Positions 34,343 to 43,574 are shown, counted from the first letter of the stretch. The stretch: 53,569 nucleotides of DNA from an uncultured Bacilli bacterium (GCA_947589675.1 CANQCI010000005.1:1-53569); one strand, 5' to 3'. Numbers and translations are program-made. The notes: generated by a model not told the origin, from the sequence alone.

Positions 34343-35233
34343 ATGAAAGAAAAGAGTAATGTGCTAGCCATTGTCGTGGCTCTCGGGGTTGGTTTATTAA
34401 TTGGTTTAGGGATATTTTTGGCTTATGATAAGTTCTTTAATGAGCCAAAGAATAATGTATCTTCTAATACTCCTAATTATAATCAAAATGATATGGAAGA
34501 AAATCCGGTTGATTCATCTGATAACGAAAGTAATGATGATGAAGAAGTAAATCTTATAACTATTAATTTAGGTAAAGAATTATTTAATAAAACTTTAGTA
34601 GCAACAGTTGATGAATTATATCCTTTGTATAATATGATGGATAAAACAATTATTAGTTATGATGATTTAGCCAAAGATTTAAATAATATTTCGGTAGCCT
34701 TATTAAGTATTCCTGAGGAAAAATGGAAAATAAATTATGATTATGATTATAGTAGTGCTAGTGATAGTGAACAAGCAAGTGAAAGTAATTATGAAAGTAA
34801 AGTAAAAAAAGATATTTTGGAAAATTATTTTTATGAATTATTTGGTTATGATAAAAATATAAGTTATAAAAATATTATGTATAAAGGTTTAAATAATTGT
34901 TCTTTAAGTAATAACTATATTTATTGTTATCCTATCGAGGGTGGTGGTGATGTTAGTTATGAAAGTGAATTTGCATTTAATAATGCTAAATTAGAACAAG
35001 GTAATTTAATTGTTACCGCTTATCGATTAGGATATAATCCTGATATGGATAGTGTTGATATAAATACTTTTAATAATGATTTACAAAAATTAGAATATGG
35101 TTATAATTTACAAAGTCAAACGGAAAATGAATTAAAGAATAAATATAATGATGATTTACAAAAATTTGAATTAACGTTTAAAAAAGATAGTAAAGATAAT
35201 TATTATTGGTATCAAACTAAGAAACTATTTTAA
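34343..35233 (+). CDS. Hypothetical membrane-anchored acidic protein, 296 aa
   Basis: One N-terminal membrane helix (about residues 5-28), then an Asn/Asp/Ser-rich linker (about 35-72) and an extracytoplasmic domain rich in Tyr, Asn and Asp. No family recognised. The ATG at 34343 is chosen; GTG at 34334 would coincide with the predicted transcript start. It lies between spoIVFB and rplU where Bacillus has no such gene, so it is a lineage-specific insertion. A terminator follows. Confidence 0.75.
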   Translation: MKEKSNVLAIVVALGVGLLIGLGIFLAYDKFFNEPKNNVSSNTPNYNQNDMEENPVDSSDNESNDDEEVNLITINLGKELFNKTLVATVDELYPLYNMMDKTIISYDDLAKDLNNISVALLSIPEEKWKINYDYDYSSASDSEQASESNYESKVKKDILENYFYELFGYDKNISYKNIMYKGLNNCSLSNNYIYCYPIEGGGDVSYESEFAFNNAKLEQGNLIVTAYRLGYNPDMDSVDINTFNNDLQKLEYGYNLQSQTENELKNKYNDDLQKFELTFKKDSKDNYYWYQTKKLF

Positions 35234-35252
35234 TTAGTTTTTTAGTTTTTTT
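35222..35252 (+). terminator. Rho-independent terminator
   Basis: AAACTA (35222-35227) with TAGTTT (35235-35240), overlapping the stop codon and followed by T-runs. Confidence 0.6.
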
Positions 35253-35254
35253 AT

Positions 35255-35282
35255 TTGACAAAAGAGAAAAAATAACTAAAAT
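35255..35282 (+). promoter_or_regulatory. Sigma-A type promoter
   Basis: TTGACA at 35255-35260 and TAAAAT at 35277-35282 with a 16-base spacer. Confidence 0.7.
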
Positions 35283-35301
35283 ATAGATAAAGGTGGTAGT
35301 A

Positions 35302-36159
35302 ATGGAAGAAGAAAAAAAGAATGCTTTAATGATTTTGCTGAATACTTTGGGGTTGGAATTAGACTTAGATAATCAAACTTATAATGGCATATATATTATT
35401 AATAAATTCCAAGAAAAGGTAGGTTATTACCTATATTTTAATAATGGTTTTTATGCTTTTACGGATAAAGGTTTATTAAAAGGAACAATTGAGGGAAGTA
35501 GTGTTAATTATAAAGTAGATTCTCTTAATATTCGTTTTAACTTAAAAGATATTATTGGTAATATGAATTTTACGATTGATAAAGATGTAGAAGAAGTAGC
35601 TTATGAAACATGTTTACAAAAAGATAATAATGATAAACAATATATTATGGGGTTTAAAAATTGTTTTTATAAAAAATTATATCCTATGGAAATGAATCAA
35701 GGAAATTCTTTTAACCTAAGAGAAATTGAAGATAATAAAATTACAACAACTTTATTTTTAGACCCTTTAGGGTATATGGATTTAAATCATTTAATTGATT
35801 ATAAAAGTAAAAAAAGAAATATTGGTTTAACCACTTATAAATATCCTAATAATAAAATATATTTTGATATGGGAAATGTTAAATTTAGTCATGTTATAGA
35901 TGATGATTTAGTGAAATTAGAAGTTAATAGTTTACCTAAGTTATTTCAAGATATTAATGAAGATATTAATATAGCTTTTAAAGAATTTGATGAAGAGTGG
36001 TGTCAAAGATTAATATATATCTTTATGAAGGGTTATAATAAAGAAGAATTAAATTTACTTTTTAAAGATAATTGGCAAGAAATGACATTCCAAAATGGGG
36101 CTGAAAATATCGATGATATTTATTTTCATAATAAAAAGCGGGGTTTAGGTCAAGAATAA
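35302..36159 (+). CDS. Hypothetical cytoplasmic protein, 285 aa
   Basis: A soluble protein without signal or membrane segments and without a motif I know. The start is the ATG at 35302 behind AGGTGG. It has its own promoter and precedes the rplU leader. Like the gene before it, it is inserted between spoIVFB and rplU relative to Bacillus. Function unknown. Confidence 0.75.
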   Translation: MEEEKKNALMILLNTLGLELDLDNQTYNGIYIINKFQEKVGYYLYFNNGFYAFTDKGLLKGTIEGSSVNYKVDSLNIRFNLKDIIGNMNFTIDKDVEEVAYETCLQKDNNDKQYIMGFKNCFYKKLYPMEMNQGNSFNLREIEDNKITTTLFLDPLGYMDLNHLIDYKSKKRNIGLTTYKYPNNKIYFDMGNVKFSHVIDDDLVKLEVNSLPKLFQDINEDINIAFKEFDEEWCQRLIYIFMKGYNKEELNLLFKDNWQEMTFQNGAENIDDIYFHNKKRGLGQE

Positions 36160-36160
36160 T

Positions 36161-36189
36161 TTGACAAGGCTTAGTAATTTTGGTAAAAT
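36161..36189 (+). promoter_or_regulatory. Promoter of the rplU operon
   Basis: TTGACA at 36161-36166, a 17-base spacer with TGG just before, and TAAAAT at 36184-36189. A near-consensus promoter, as expected for ribosomal protein genes. Confidence 0.8.
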
Positions 36190-36195
36190 GAAGTC

Positions 36196-36283
36196 GTTTA
36201 TTTAAGTAAATTGCTTAAAAAACCGCTCTGAGGAGGTTAGAAAACTTCGGTTACCTTAATGGCGCGACTCTAGAAAGAAGGAG
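36196..36283 (+). promoter_or_regulatory. Ribosomal protein L21 leader
   Basis: The 5' untranslated region between the promoter and rplU contains CCGCTCTGAGGAGGTTAGAA and GGCGCGACTCTAG, which matches the type of structured L21 leader described in Firmicutes, where L21 or its partner feeds back on expression. I did not fold it in detail. Confidence 0.7.
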
Positions 36284-36290
36284 GTATGAA

Positions 36291-36590
36291 ATGAAAGCAA
36301 TAATTGAAACAGGTGGAAAACAATATTATGTTACGGAAAAAGACCAAATTTATGTCGAAAAAATTAATGCAGAAGTTGGTAGTGAAGTAACAATTGATAA
36401 AGTTTTATTTGTTGATGGAAAATTAGGGATGCCTTATGTTCCAGGGGCAAGTGTTGTTTGTAAGGTTATCAAACATGGCAAAAATAAAAAAATAAAAGTA
36501 TTTAAGTATCGCCCTAAGAAAAAATATCGTAAAACTCAAGGTCATAGACAACCATATACATGCTTAGAAATTAAGAAAATTAATGGTTAA
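36291..36590 (+). CDS. rplU: 50S ribosomal protein L21
   Basis: A 99-residue L21: [20 protein letters not shown] at the start, and the conserved C-terminal [19 protein letters not shown] segment that contacts 23S rRNA. Strong AGGAGGT ribosome site. First gene of rplU-prp-rpmA. Confidence 0.98.
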   Translation: MKAIIETGGKQYYVTEKDQIYVEKINAEVGSEVTIDKVLFVDGKLGMPYVPGASVVCKVIKHGKNKKIKVFKYRPKKKYRKTQGHRQPYTCLEIKKING

Positions 36591-36592
36591 TT

Positions 36593-36886
36593 ATGATTAA
36601 AATTATAGTTAAAGATAATTTAATTCAAATTAAAGGGCATGCTAATTATGCTACTTATGGGGAAGATATATTATGTGCTTCGGTTTCTAGTATAGTTTAT
36701 ACAACTGTTAATGGGATTATGAATCTTGATAAAAAGGCTATTTCTTTTATTGATGAAAAAGAGATGGAAATAAAAATATTACAAGAAAACCAAGTTGTTA
36801 AGATATTAATTAATAATATGCTAGAATTACTAGAAGATTTAACGAAACAATATCCCCGAAATATAAAAATAATAAAAGGAGAGTAA
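36593..36886 (+). CDS. prp: Ribosomal-processing cysteine protease Prp
   Basis: A 97-residue protease that trims the N-terminal extension of L27 in Firmicutes. The catalytic His16 (in [13 protein letters not shown]) and Cys28 (in ILCASVS) are present. It lies two bases after rplU and six before rpmA, the standard order. The L27 encoded next does carry a cleavable extension. Confidence 0.95.
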   Translation: MIKIIVKDNLIQIKGHANYATYGEDILCASVSSIVYTTVNGIMNLDKKAISFIDEKEMEIKILQENQVVKILINNMLELLEDLTKQYPRNIKIIKGE

Positions 36887-36891
36887 GACAT

Positions 36892-37179
36892 ATGTTATAT
36901 ATAAAATTAAACATCCAACGTTTTGCCCACGTTAAAGCTCAAGGTTCCACTCGAAATGGTCGTGACTCAGCGGGACGTCGGCTTGGAGCAAAATTATCTG
37001 ATGGACAGTTTGCTAAAGCTGGTTCAATAATATATCGTCAAAGAGGAACAAAAATTTATCCAGGAACTAATGTAGGAATGGGTAAAGATAATACTTTATT
37101 TTGTAAGATTGATGGTTATGTTAAATATGAAAGAACTGGTAAGAATCGCAAAAAAGTTAGTGTTTATGAAACAAAATAG
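36892..37179 (+). CDS. rpmA: 50S ribosomal protein L27 with N-terminal extension
   Basis: A 95-residue L27. The mature protein would begin at [15 protein letters not shown], reached by cutting after Phe11 in KLNIQRF-A, which resembles the known LNLQFF-A site of Prp. The arginine in place of the second aromatic is a small deviation. Core motifs [10 protein letters not shown] and [10 protein letters not shown] are intact. GGAGAG precedes the ATG. Confidence 0.97.
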   Translation: MLYIKLNIQRFAHVKAQGSTRNGRDSAGRRLGAKLSDGQFAKAGSIIYRQRGTKIYPGTNVGMGKDNTLFCKIDGYVKYERTGKNRKKVSVYETK

Positions 37180-37181
37180 GG

Positions 37182-37215
37182 AAATGTTAGAGTTTATTTA
37201 ACATTTTCTTTTTTA
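37182..37215 (+). terminator. Terminator of the rplU operon
   Basis: AAATGTTA (37182-37189) with TAACATTT (37199-37206), followed by TCTTTTTTA. Confidence 0.75.
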
Positions 37216-37228
37216 TTTAAAGATATTC

Positions 37229-37266
37229 ATATAAAAAATAGAGTTTATTAACCCTATTTTTTATAT
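37229..37266 (-). terminator. Terminator of the AlbA_2 gene
   Basis: A perfect 13-bp inverted repeat (37229-37241 with 37254-37266) with A/T-rich arms. It lies just behind the stop of the minus-strand gene. Confidence 0.65.
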
Positions 37267-37294
37267 GATATTTGTTTATATTAATTCTTTTTTA

Positions 37295-38608
37295 TTATTT
37301 GTGAATAACCCAATAGCCAGATTTATTAGACCCTATTCTTTGAATATAACCATTGTCTTTAAGAATTTTTAAATTATTTGTAATGCTGGTTCTTGATATA
37401 TTTAATTTATCGATTAATTCAGTCTGGGTTATATCTTTTTTCTCCTTTATTAAGGATATTATTTGGGTTTGGATTTCATTAAGAATGCTATTAGAACTTG
37501 GTATATTTTCTAATAAATTGTTATAATTTTTATATTTAAAATTAACCTTTATAAAATTTGGTGTAAATTCGTAAACACTTTCATCATAAGATTTTAATAT
37601 TCTTATTATTCCAGTTCCTAGTTGTTCAACTAGATCTAAATCTTTAAATACCCGCATCAATTCTGGATTTACAGGAAAAGAATAGCCTTTTAAAAATTCT
37701 TCTTTAGTAACATTTGAAGGTAGTCCACCTGTTGATGTTATGGAAATATGGTCATTAAATATTTCAAACTTTGGAGGATTTTCTGTTTGCCAAAGGTTAT
37801 GGACCAAAGAATTAACGATAGCTTCTCTTACAGCTGTCTTATCAAACATTTTTAATTCTTTTCTTTCAGCATCTCCAGTTATTTTAGAAAATGTTTTGTT
37901 AATTATTTCGAATTTATCAATAACTTTTTTAGTAGCTTTAACTAATGAACAATAGCCGTATTCTTCGTTTTCAACTAAGTCATAAGCGTCATCGCCAGAA
38001 TATGTGGCAACTTTAATTGAAATATTATTGTTATCTGATAAAAGGTAAGCAATATAATTATATTTACCATCTTCCATTATTAAATTTAGTTGTTTTAAGA
38101 AGTTATCATTTATTGGATATTTCATTTCTTCATAATATATTTTTAATTGGCTAAAGGTCAAATCTTGTTTCGGCGATATAATATTTCTTAATGAGTTTCT
38201 AGTTCTTCTAGAAAATAAATTGGTTATTTTTTCTTCACTCATTTTTTCGATGGAATTGCCAGTTCTTATGAAACACCCCTCAGGGGTCATGCCCTTTGAT
38301 TTTAAATAGTAAGGAGTTTCCGCCCCACCAGCAATAGAGATATGAATAATATTTTTGTCTTCATATTTTTCAATAAAAATATCAAATAAACCTAAAGCAG
38401 TTGGTAAAATATTATTTTTAATTCTATCTTTAATTTCCAGTTGTATTTTATCAATATTATCCTTTATTCCAACGATTGATAAATCATCTTTTACTCCAAT
38501 ATATAAATTACCACCTCCAGAATTAAGAAAACCAATAACTTCTTTTTCCAGTTTATCATTTAGTATTTCTTTTAGTTCTGTTCTTGAGTCTTCTTGCTTT
38601 TCAAACAT
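37295..38608 (-). CDS. AlbA_2/Schlafen-like ATP-binding winged-helix regulator (COG2865 type)
   Basis: A 437-residue protein with an N-terminal divergent AAA_4 (AlbA_2) domain (EDSRTELKEIL, VIGFLNSGGGNLYIGV), a middle HATPase_c_4-like part (AVREAIVNSLVHNLW, ITSTGGLP, LGTGIIRI) and a C-terminal winged helix (TQTELIDKLNISRTSITNNLKIL). Such proteins are predicted DNA-binding regulators. Promoter on the minus strand: TTGCAT (38664-38659), 18 bases, TATAAT (38640-38635). GGAGCTGAT precedes the ATG. Upstream lies the nested repeat at 38716-38945, which it could bind. Confidence 0.88.
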   Translation of the reverse strand: MFEKQEDSRTELKEILNDKLEKEVIGFLNSGGGNLYIGVKDDLSIVGIKDNIDKIQLEIKDRIKNNILPTALGLFDIFIEKYEDKNIIHISIAGGAETPYYLKSKGMTPEGCFIRTGNSIEKMSEEKITNLFSRRTRNSLRNIISPKQDLTFSQLKIYYEEMKYPINDNFLKQLNLIMEDGKYNYIAYLLSDNNNISIKVATYSGDDAYDLVENEEYGYCSLVKATKKVIDKFEIINKTFSKITGDAERKELKMFDKTAVREAIVNSLVHNLWQTENPPKFEIFNDHISITSTGGLPSNVTKEEFLKGYSFPVNPELMRVFKDLDLVEQLGTGIIRILKSYDESVYEFTPNFIKVNFKYKNYNNLLENIPSSNSILNEIQTQIISLIKEKKDITQTELIDKLNISRTSITNNLKILKDNGYIQRIGSNKSGYWVIHK

Positions 38609-38634
38609 ATAAGTATCAGCTCCTATCCAGTTGT

Positions 38635-38664
38635 ATTATACTATAATCTTTTAGTTATATGCAA
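38635..38664 (-). promoter_or_regulatory. Promoter of the AlbA_2 gene
   Basis: Read on the minus strand: TTGCAT, an 18-base spacer and a perfect TATAAT. Confidence 0.7.
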
Positions 38665-38715
38665 TTAATAAAACATAATATAATCATAATTTTATATAGT
38701 TAATTAATAAAAAAG

Positions 38716-38945
38716 TGGACAATAAAGTGGACAATAAAGTGGACAATAAAATGGACAATAAATTTCCTTAAAATATCGGTATTTTTTGGCGTTTTTAAGA
38801 AACTTTAAACTAAAAAAGTGGACAATAAAGTGGACAATAAAATGGACAATAAATTTCCTTAAAATATCGGTATTTTTTGGCATTTTTAAGAAACTTTAAA
38901 CTAAAAAAGTGGACAATAAAGTGGACAATAAAGTGGACAATAAAA
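38716..38945. repeat. Nested repeat: ten 12-bp units in a 91-bp higher-order repeat
   Basis: The 12-base unit GTGGACAATAAA (or ATGGACAATAAA as the last unit of groups 1 and 2) occurs four times at 38716-38763, three times at 38819-38854 and three times at 38910-38945. The groups are separated by an almost identical 55-base A/T-rich spacer, so the whole is also a 91-base direct repeat. Units are head-to-tail with no gap, unlike CRISPR. This fills the 38609-38991 gap together with the AlbA_2 promoter. Iteron-like binding sites are a natural reading. Confidence 0.92.
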
Positions 38946-38957
38946 TTGAGGATTTAA

Positions 38958-38993
38958 AAAAAGGATTGTCAAATTTATTTAACAGTCCTTTTT
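38958..38993 (-). terminator. Terminator of the ZIP gene
   Basis: AAAAAGGATTGT (38958-38969) with ACAGTCCTTTTT (38982-38993), one G-U pair. The T-run on the minus strand lies directly behind the ZIP stop codon. Confidence 0.8.
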
Positions 38994-39774
38994 AGCCTAA
39001 AGTTACATCAAGTACCATCATTATAATAAAACCAAAAATGGTAAATAAAGCCATGAGATCTTTTCGTTTATTGCTTTGACTTTCCGGAATTAACTCTTGT
39101 ACGACAACATAAATCATAGCTCCCGCAGCAAAACTTAGTAAGATAGGGAGTAAAAAACGAATTTTCATAACCAGAAGGGCTCCGATTAAAGCTGAGATAG
39201 GTTCGACAATGCCTGTTAAGTTGCCAATTAAAAAGGCTTTTCCTCGGCTCATGCCCTCCCGCCTTAAGGGAAGTGATACCGCAGAACCTTCTGGAAAATT
39301 TTGAATACCAATACCTAAAGCAATCATTAAAGCTGAGGTTAAGGTAGCACCACTTAAACCATATTTTAGTGAACCAAAGGCAACACCAATTGCCATGCCC
39401 TCAGGGATATTGTGTAAAGTAATGGAAGTAATTAATAAAATAGACCGTTTATTTTTAAATTTATCTTCTTGATGACTAAAGAATTTATCACCTAAAAATA
39501 GTAAAATTCCGCCCGCAATTATTCCTAGAGATACTATAAGCCATGGAATTAATTTTAACTCAGTAGCCATTTCTAAAGCTGGGGAAAGTAGCGACCAAAA
39601 TGTTGCCGCCAGCATTACACCCGCAGATAAACCGAGCATGCCATCCATAAGATTTTTATTAACTTTTTTAAAAAGAAAAACAACACTAGCACCTAAAGCG
39701 GTGATAAGCCAAGTCATAATTCCGGCTAAAAAAGCTTGATAGGGATAAGCTAAATTGCGAAAAAATTCTCCCAT
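38992..39774 (-). CDS. ZIP-family metal transporter
   Basis: A 260-residue membrane protein with eight hydrophobic helices. The metal-binding motifs of ZIP proteins are present: HNIPEG in helix IV and QNFPEG in helix V (asparagine-glutamate in place of the second histidine). It imports divalent metal, usually zinc, and sometimes iron or manganese. It stands alone between the repeat region and lon, with no visible metal-regulator site that I recognise. Confidence 0.9.
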   Translation of the reverse strand: MGEFFRNLAYPYQAFLAGIMTWLITALGASVVFLFKKVNKNLMDGMLGLSAGVMLAATFWSLLSPALEMATELKLIPWLIVSLGIIAGGILLFLGDKFFSHQEDKFKNKRSILLITSITLHNIPEGMAIGVAFGSLKYGLSGATLTSALMIALGIGIQNFPEGSAVSLPLRREGMSRGKAFLIGNLTGIVEPISALIGALLVMKIRFLLPILLSFAAGAMIYVVVQELIPESQSNKRKDLMALFTIFGFIIMMVLDVTLG

Positions 39775-39837
39775 AATTTATCCTAATTCTCCTTTCTAGG
39801 TAATGTATGATTGTATGCCTTGAAAGGTGAATTTTCC

Positions 39838-39866
39838 TTTACTTTTTCTTTCAGAACCTTTATAAT
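39838..39866 (+). promoter_or_regulatory. Probable lon promoter
   Basis: TTTACT at 39838-39843 and TATAAT at 39861-39866, 17 bases apart. No CIRCE or CtsR-type heat-shock site is evident. A short GAAAGG/CCTTT inverted repeat lies just upstream. Confidence 0.5.
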
Positions 39867-39892
39867 AATTTTAGTTTCGGGAGGTGTTTTAC

Positions 39893-42172
39893 ATGCGATA
39901 TGAAATTCCAGTTATGCTTCTCAAACGTTTAGTTATTTTACCAAATCAAGAAATTAAAATAGATCTTAATAACTCTATTAGTAAACAAGTTATTAAAGAA
40001 GCTAGCTTAAAAAGTGATGGAAAATTATTAGTTGTAGCTCCCATGGATACTTTAGAAGAAGAACCAAGTATTGAGGATTTACCTAAAGTAGGGGTAGTGG
40101 CAAAAATTAAAAATAAAATTGCTATTTCAGAAGATAGTGTGAGGCTTACCTTAAGAGGTCTTTATCGGGTGGCGGTAAAAAGGTATTATTTTTCGAAACA
40201 AGATAATAATATTTTAAATAGTGAAATTTTTAAAATAGATTTACCGAAATATAATCCGAATGAAGAAATAGCTGTTAGAAGAAAATTAATTGAATTATTA
40301 GAAAAATATATTGCCTCATCAAGTGATGTATCTAATAGTATTATTAGTAGTGTTAAAGAAGTTAAAGATTTAAATACTATGACCGATATTATAACTTCTT
40401 TTTTACCTTTTAATATTGAAAAAAAGTTAGAATATATGCAAAATATTAATCCTTTAAATAGAGCTATTTCTTTAATAAATGATATTAAAGGGGAAATTGA
40501 GTTTAATGAAATAGATAATGCTTTAGATGACCGAGTTCATGATGAAATAATTGAAAATCAAAAAGAATTTTTGTTAAAAGAAAAATTAAAGGCAATTAAA
40601 AATGAACTTGGGGAAACATCTTTACAAGAAGAAGATGCGAAAAATTTTCGGGAGCTTTTAGATAAATTAAAAATAAATAAAGAAATTAAAGAAAAACTAA
40701 GTCATGAAATAGATAAGTATGAATTAATGAATTATTCTTCGCCCGAGTTAAGTGTTTTAAGAAATTATTTAGATTGGACTTTAAATTTACCGTGGAATAA
40801 GCTTAGTAAAGAAGAAAATAATTTTAATTTAGTGCAAGTTAAATTAGATGAAACTCATTATGGGTTACAAGAAATTAAAGAAAGAATTATTGAATATATT
40901 GCGGTTAAGAATTTAAATCCAAAGATTAAGAGTCCTATCCTTTGCTTGGTGGGCCCACCAGGGGTAGGGAAAACCTCCATTGCAATGTCGATTGCCAGTG
41001 CTTTAAATCGTAAATTTTATAAAATAAGTGTCGGAGGGTTAAATGACTCGACAGAACTTATTGGGACGAGGCGAACTTATTTAGCCGCTTCCCCAGGAAG
41101 AATAATCCAAGGTTTAAAAAAATGTGGGACAAGAAATCCGTTAATTTTAATTGATGAAATAGATAAAATGGTTAAAGACTATAAGGGAGATCCGGCGGCA
41201 ACTTTATTGGAAATATTAGATCCAGTGCAAAATCAATTATTTACGGATAATTATATTGAAGAACCATTTAATTTAAGTAATGTTTTATTTATTTTAACTG
41301 CGAATAATATTCAAGATATACCTTTAGCTTTACTTGATAGAGTGGAAGTAATTGAGTTAAATAGTTATACTATTTTTGAAAAGAAAGATATAGCTCGGAA
41401 ATATTTATTACCCCAAATATATAGGGAACATTTAGTAAATGCAGAAAATAATATCAAGATAAGTGATGAAGTATTATATTATTTAATTAATTCATATACT
41501 GATGAATCAGGTGTAAGAGATTTAGAAAGAGTTTTAACTTCTTTAGTGCGAAAATTAATAATTAATAATATTAAAACCGTTAATAATGAAAAAATAAGTA
41601 AACTTTTGGGAAGTCCTAAATATAATTTAAATGAAGAAGTAATTTTTGATACACCGGGGGTAGCTAATATTCTGGCTATAAAAAATGCCGGAGGAATAGT
41701 TACTAAAGTAGAGTTAGTTAAATATAAAGGAACGGGGCAAATAATTACGACGGGGATGCTTGAAAAAGTAATGGAAGAAAGCATAAAAGTAGCTGTTAGT
41801 TATGTGAAAAATAAATATAATCATTTACTTAATAATATTGATTTACATTTTCATTTTTTAAGTGCCTCCATTCCTAAAGATGGGCCTAGTGCTGGGGTTA
41901 GTATTACGAGTGCCTTAATTAGTTTGCTAGAAAAAAAGCAAATTCCTGAGGATGTCGCCTTTACTGGGGAAATTTCTTTAAATGGGAATATTTTAAAAAT
42001 AGGTAAATTAAAAGAAAAAATAATTGGGGCATATAATAAAGGTATAAAAGTAGTTTATATACCTAGAAGTAATGTTGATGATTTAAAAAGTATACCAAAA
42101 ATAATATTAGAAAATATGACAATTATAATGGTTACTAATTATCAACAAATCTATCTTGATTTATTTAAATAA
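39893..42172 (+). CDS. lon: ATP-dependent protease Lon (LonA)
   Basis: A cytoplasmic AAA+ protease. Order: N-terminal substrate domain (about 1-185), coiled linker, AAA+ module (Walker A GPPGVGKTS, Walker B LILIDEIDK, VEVIELNSYT) and the S16 protease domain with catalytic Ser in PKDGPSAGVS and Lys in the KLKEKIIGAYNKGIK segment. A length of 759 residues is close to B. subtilis LonA. The start is the ATG at 39893 behind GGGAGG; GTG at 39884 overlaps the ribosome site. Confidence 0.97.
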   Translation: MRYEIPVMLLKRLVILPNQEIKIDLNNSISKQVIKEASLKSDGKLLVVAPMDTLEEEPSIEDLPKVGVVAKIKNKIAISEDSVRLTLRGLYRVAVKRYYFSKQDNNILNSEIFKIDLPKYNPNEEIAVRRKLIELLEKYIASSSDVSNSIISSVKEVKDLNTMTDIITSFLPFNIEKKLEYMQNINPLNRAISLINDIKGEIEFNEIDNALDDRVHDEIIENQKEFLLKEKLKAIKNELGETSLQEEDAKNFRELLDKLKINKEIKEKLSHEIDKYELMNYSSPELSVLRNYLDWTLNLPWNKLSKEENNFNLVQVKLDETHYGLQEIKERIIEYIAVKNLNPKIKSPILCLVGPPGVGKTSIAMSIASALNRKFYKISVGGLNDSTELIGTRRTYLAASPGRIIQGLKKCGTRNPLILIDEIDKMVKDYKGDPAATLLEILDPVQNQLFTDNYIEEPFNLSNVLFILTANNIQDIPLALLDRVEVIELNSYTIFEKKDIARKYLLPQIYREHLVNAENNIKISDEVLYYLINSYTDESGVRDLERVLTSLVRKLIINNIKTVNNEKISKLLGSPKYNLNEEVIFDTPGVANILAIKNAGGIVTKVELVKYKGTGQIITTGMLEKVMEESIKVAVSYVKNKYNHLLNNIDLHFHFLSASIPKDGPSAGVSITSALISLLEKKQIPEDVAFTGEISLNGNILKIGKLKEKIIGAYNKGIKVVYIPRSNVDDLKSIPKIILENMTIIMVTNYQQIYLDLFK

Positions 42173-42197
42173 ATATAAATTAAAAAGGAGAGATGAC

Positions 42198-43574
42198 ATG
42201 GATACTTTAGATGTTTATGAAAATATTAATATTACAAAAGTTTATAATCGGATTAATAAACCCATAAATAATGTTTCAATTGATACGAGAAAAATAAAAG
42301 AGGGAGATATTTATCTTGGGATTAAGGGCGAAAAAATTGATGGGAATGAATTATATAAAGATGCTTTTTTAAAGGGAGCTAGTTTAGCTATTTTAGAGCA
42401 TGTTAATTATACCCAAGAATTAGAAGAGTATTTAAAGGCTAATGATTTAAGTATTGTGGTAGTGCCTGATTCTATTAAAGCTTTAGGTGAGTTAGCTAAA
42501 TTTAAGAGAAAGTTATTTAAAAAGCCAGTTGTAGCCATAACTGGAAGTGCGGGTAAAACTAGTACTAAAGATATGGTATATAGTGTGGTTAATGAAAAAT
42601 ATAATGCTCATAAAACCATTGGTAATCAAAATAATCATATTGGGTTACCCCTTAGTATTTTATCTTTAGATGAAAAGACCGAAGTATTAGTTTTAGAAAT
42701 GGGCATGAACCATTTAGGTGAAATTGCTTACTTATCAGATATTGCTAAGCCAGATATTGCTATCATTACGAATGTTGGTACCGCCCATATTGGTAATCTT
42801 GGAAGTAGAGAAAATATTTTAAAAGCCAAATTAGAAATATTAACTGGTTTAAAAGAAAATGGTAAAATTATTATAAATAATGATAATGATTTATTACATA
42901 ATTGGTATTTAGAAAATAAATCTTTATATGATATTACAACCATTGGTATTAATAATGAATCAACTTATATGGCTAAAGATATATGGGAAAATGAATTAGA
43001 TAGTACTTTTAAATTAAATGATGAAGTAATTGAAGTCCCAGTGGGTGGAGAACATTTCATCTATAATTCTTTGGTGGCAATTGCCGTTGGTAAGATGCTT
43101 GATGTTGCTATGCCCGATATTAAAAGGGGGATTAAAGATTTTGAATTAAGTCAAAACCGGATGCATATTATTGAAAATAAAGAAACAAATATTACCATTA
43201 TTGATGATTCTTATAATGCTAATTTTGATTCTATTAGTTATGCTTTAAAATATTTAGCTAATTTTCCAGGACGCCGGATTGCCGTCTTAGGCACAATGCT
43301 AGAATTAGGTGATTATAGTAAAACTTTGCATCTAAATTTAGGTGATGTTGTTTATAATGAAGATGTTGATGTTTTAATTACGGTTGGTGATTATACTAAC
43401 CTAATTAATGAACGAGCTATTAGCTTAGGCTTTAAAAAAGAGGCTAGTTTTCATTTTGCCACTAATGAAGAAGCTATTGCTTTAATTAATAAAATTAAAA
43501 CTAGTAATGATATTATTTTAGTTAAAGCAAGTTGTTCAATGCATTTTAAAGATATTGTGGAAAAAATAAGTTAA
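42198..43574 (+). CDS. murF: UDP-MurNAc-tripeptide:D-Ala-D-Ala ligase
   Basis: Adds D-Ala-D-Ala in the last cytoplasmic step of muropeptide synthesis. The 458-residue protein shows the Mur N-terminal domain (VSIDTRKIKEGDIYLGIKG), ATP loop AITGSAGKTSTKDM, NNHIGLPLS, EMGMNHLGEI and the C-terminal domain (IIDDSYNANFDS, VLGTMLELG). AAGGAGAG precedes the ATG at 42198; the frame is open upstream into lon but without a site. Followed by spoVID-like. Confidence 0.95.
   Translation: MDTLDVYENINITKVYNRINKPINNVSIDTRKIKEGDIYLGIKGEKIDGNELYKDAFLKGASLAILEHVNYTQELEEYLKANDLSIVVVPDSIKALGELAKFKRKLFKKPVVAITGSAGKTSTKDMVYSVVNEKYNAHKTIGNQNNHIGLPLSILSLDEKTEVLVLEMGMNHLGEIAYLSDIAKPDIAIITNVGTAHIGNLGSRENILKAKLEILTGLKENGKIIINNDNDLLHNWYLENKSLYDITTIGINNESTYMAKDIWENELDSTFKLNDEVIEVPVGGEHFIYNSLVAIAVGKMLDVAMPDIKRGIKDFELSQNRMHIIENKETNITIIDDSYNANFDSISYALKYLANFPGRRIAVLGTMLELGDYSKTLHLNLGDVVYNEDVDVLITVGDYTNLINERAISLGFKKEASFHFATNEEAIALINKIKTSNDIILVKASCSMHFKDIVEKIS

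Noticed and set aside
38716-38945. CRISPR array
   Set aside because: Units of 12 bases are head-to-tail without spacers, and the 55-base parts between groups are themselves almost identical. No cas genes are nearby.
39781-39892. Heat-shock operator (CIRCE or CtsR box) before lon
   Set aside because: No TTAGCACTC inverted repeat and no tandem GGTCAAA heptads. Only a weak GAAAGG/CCTTT repeat is present.
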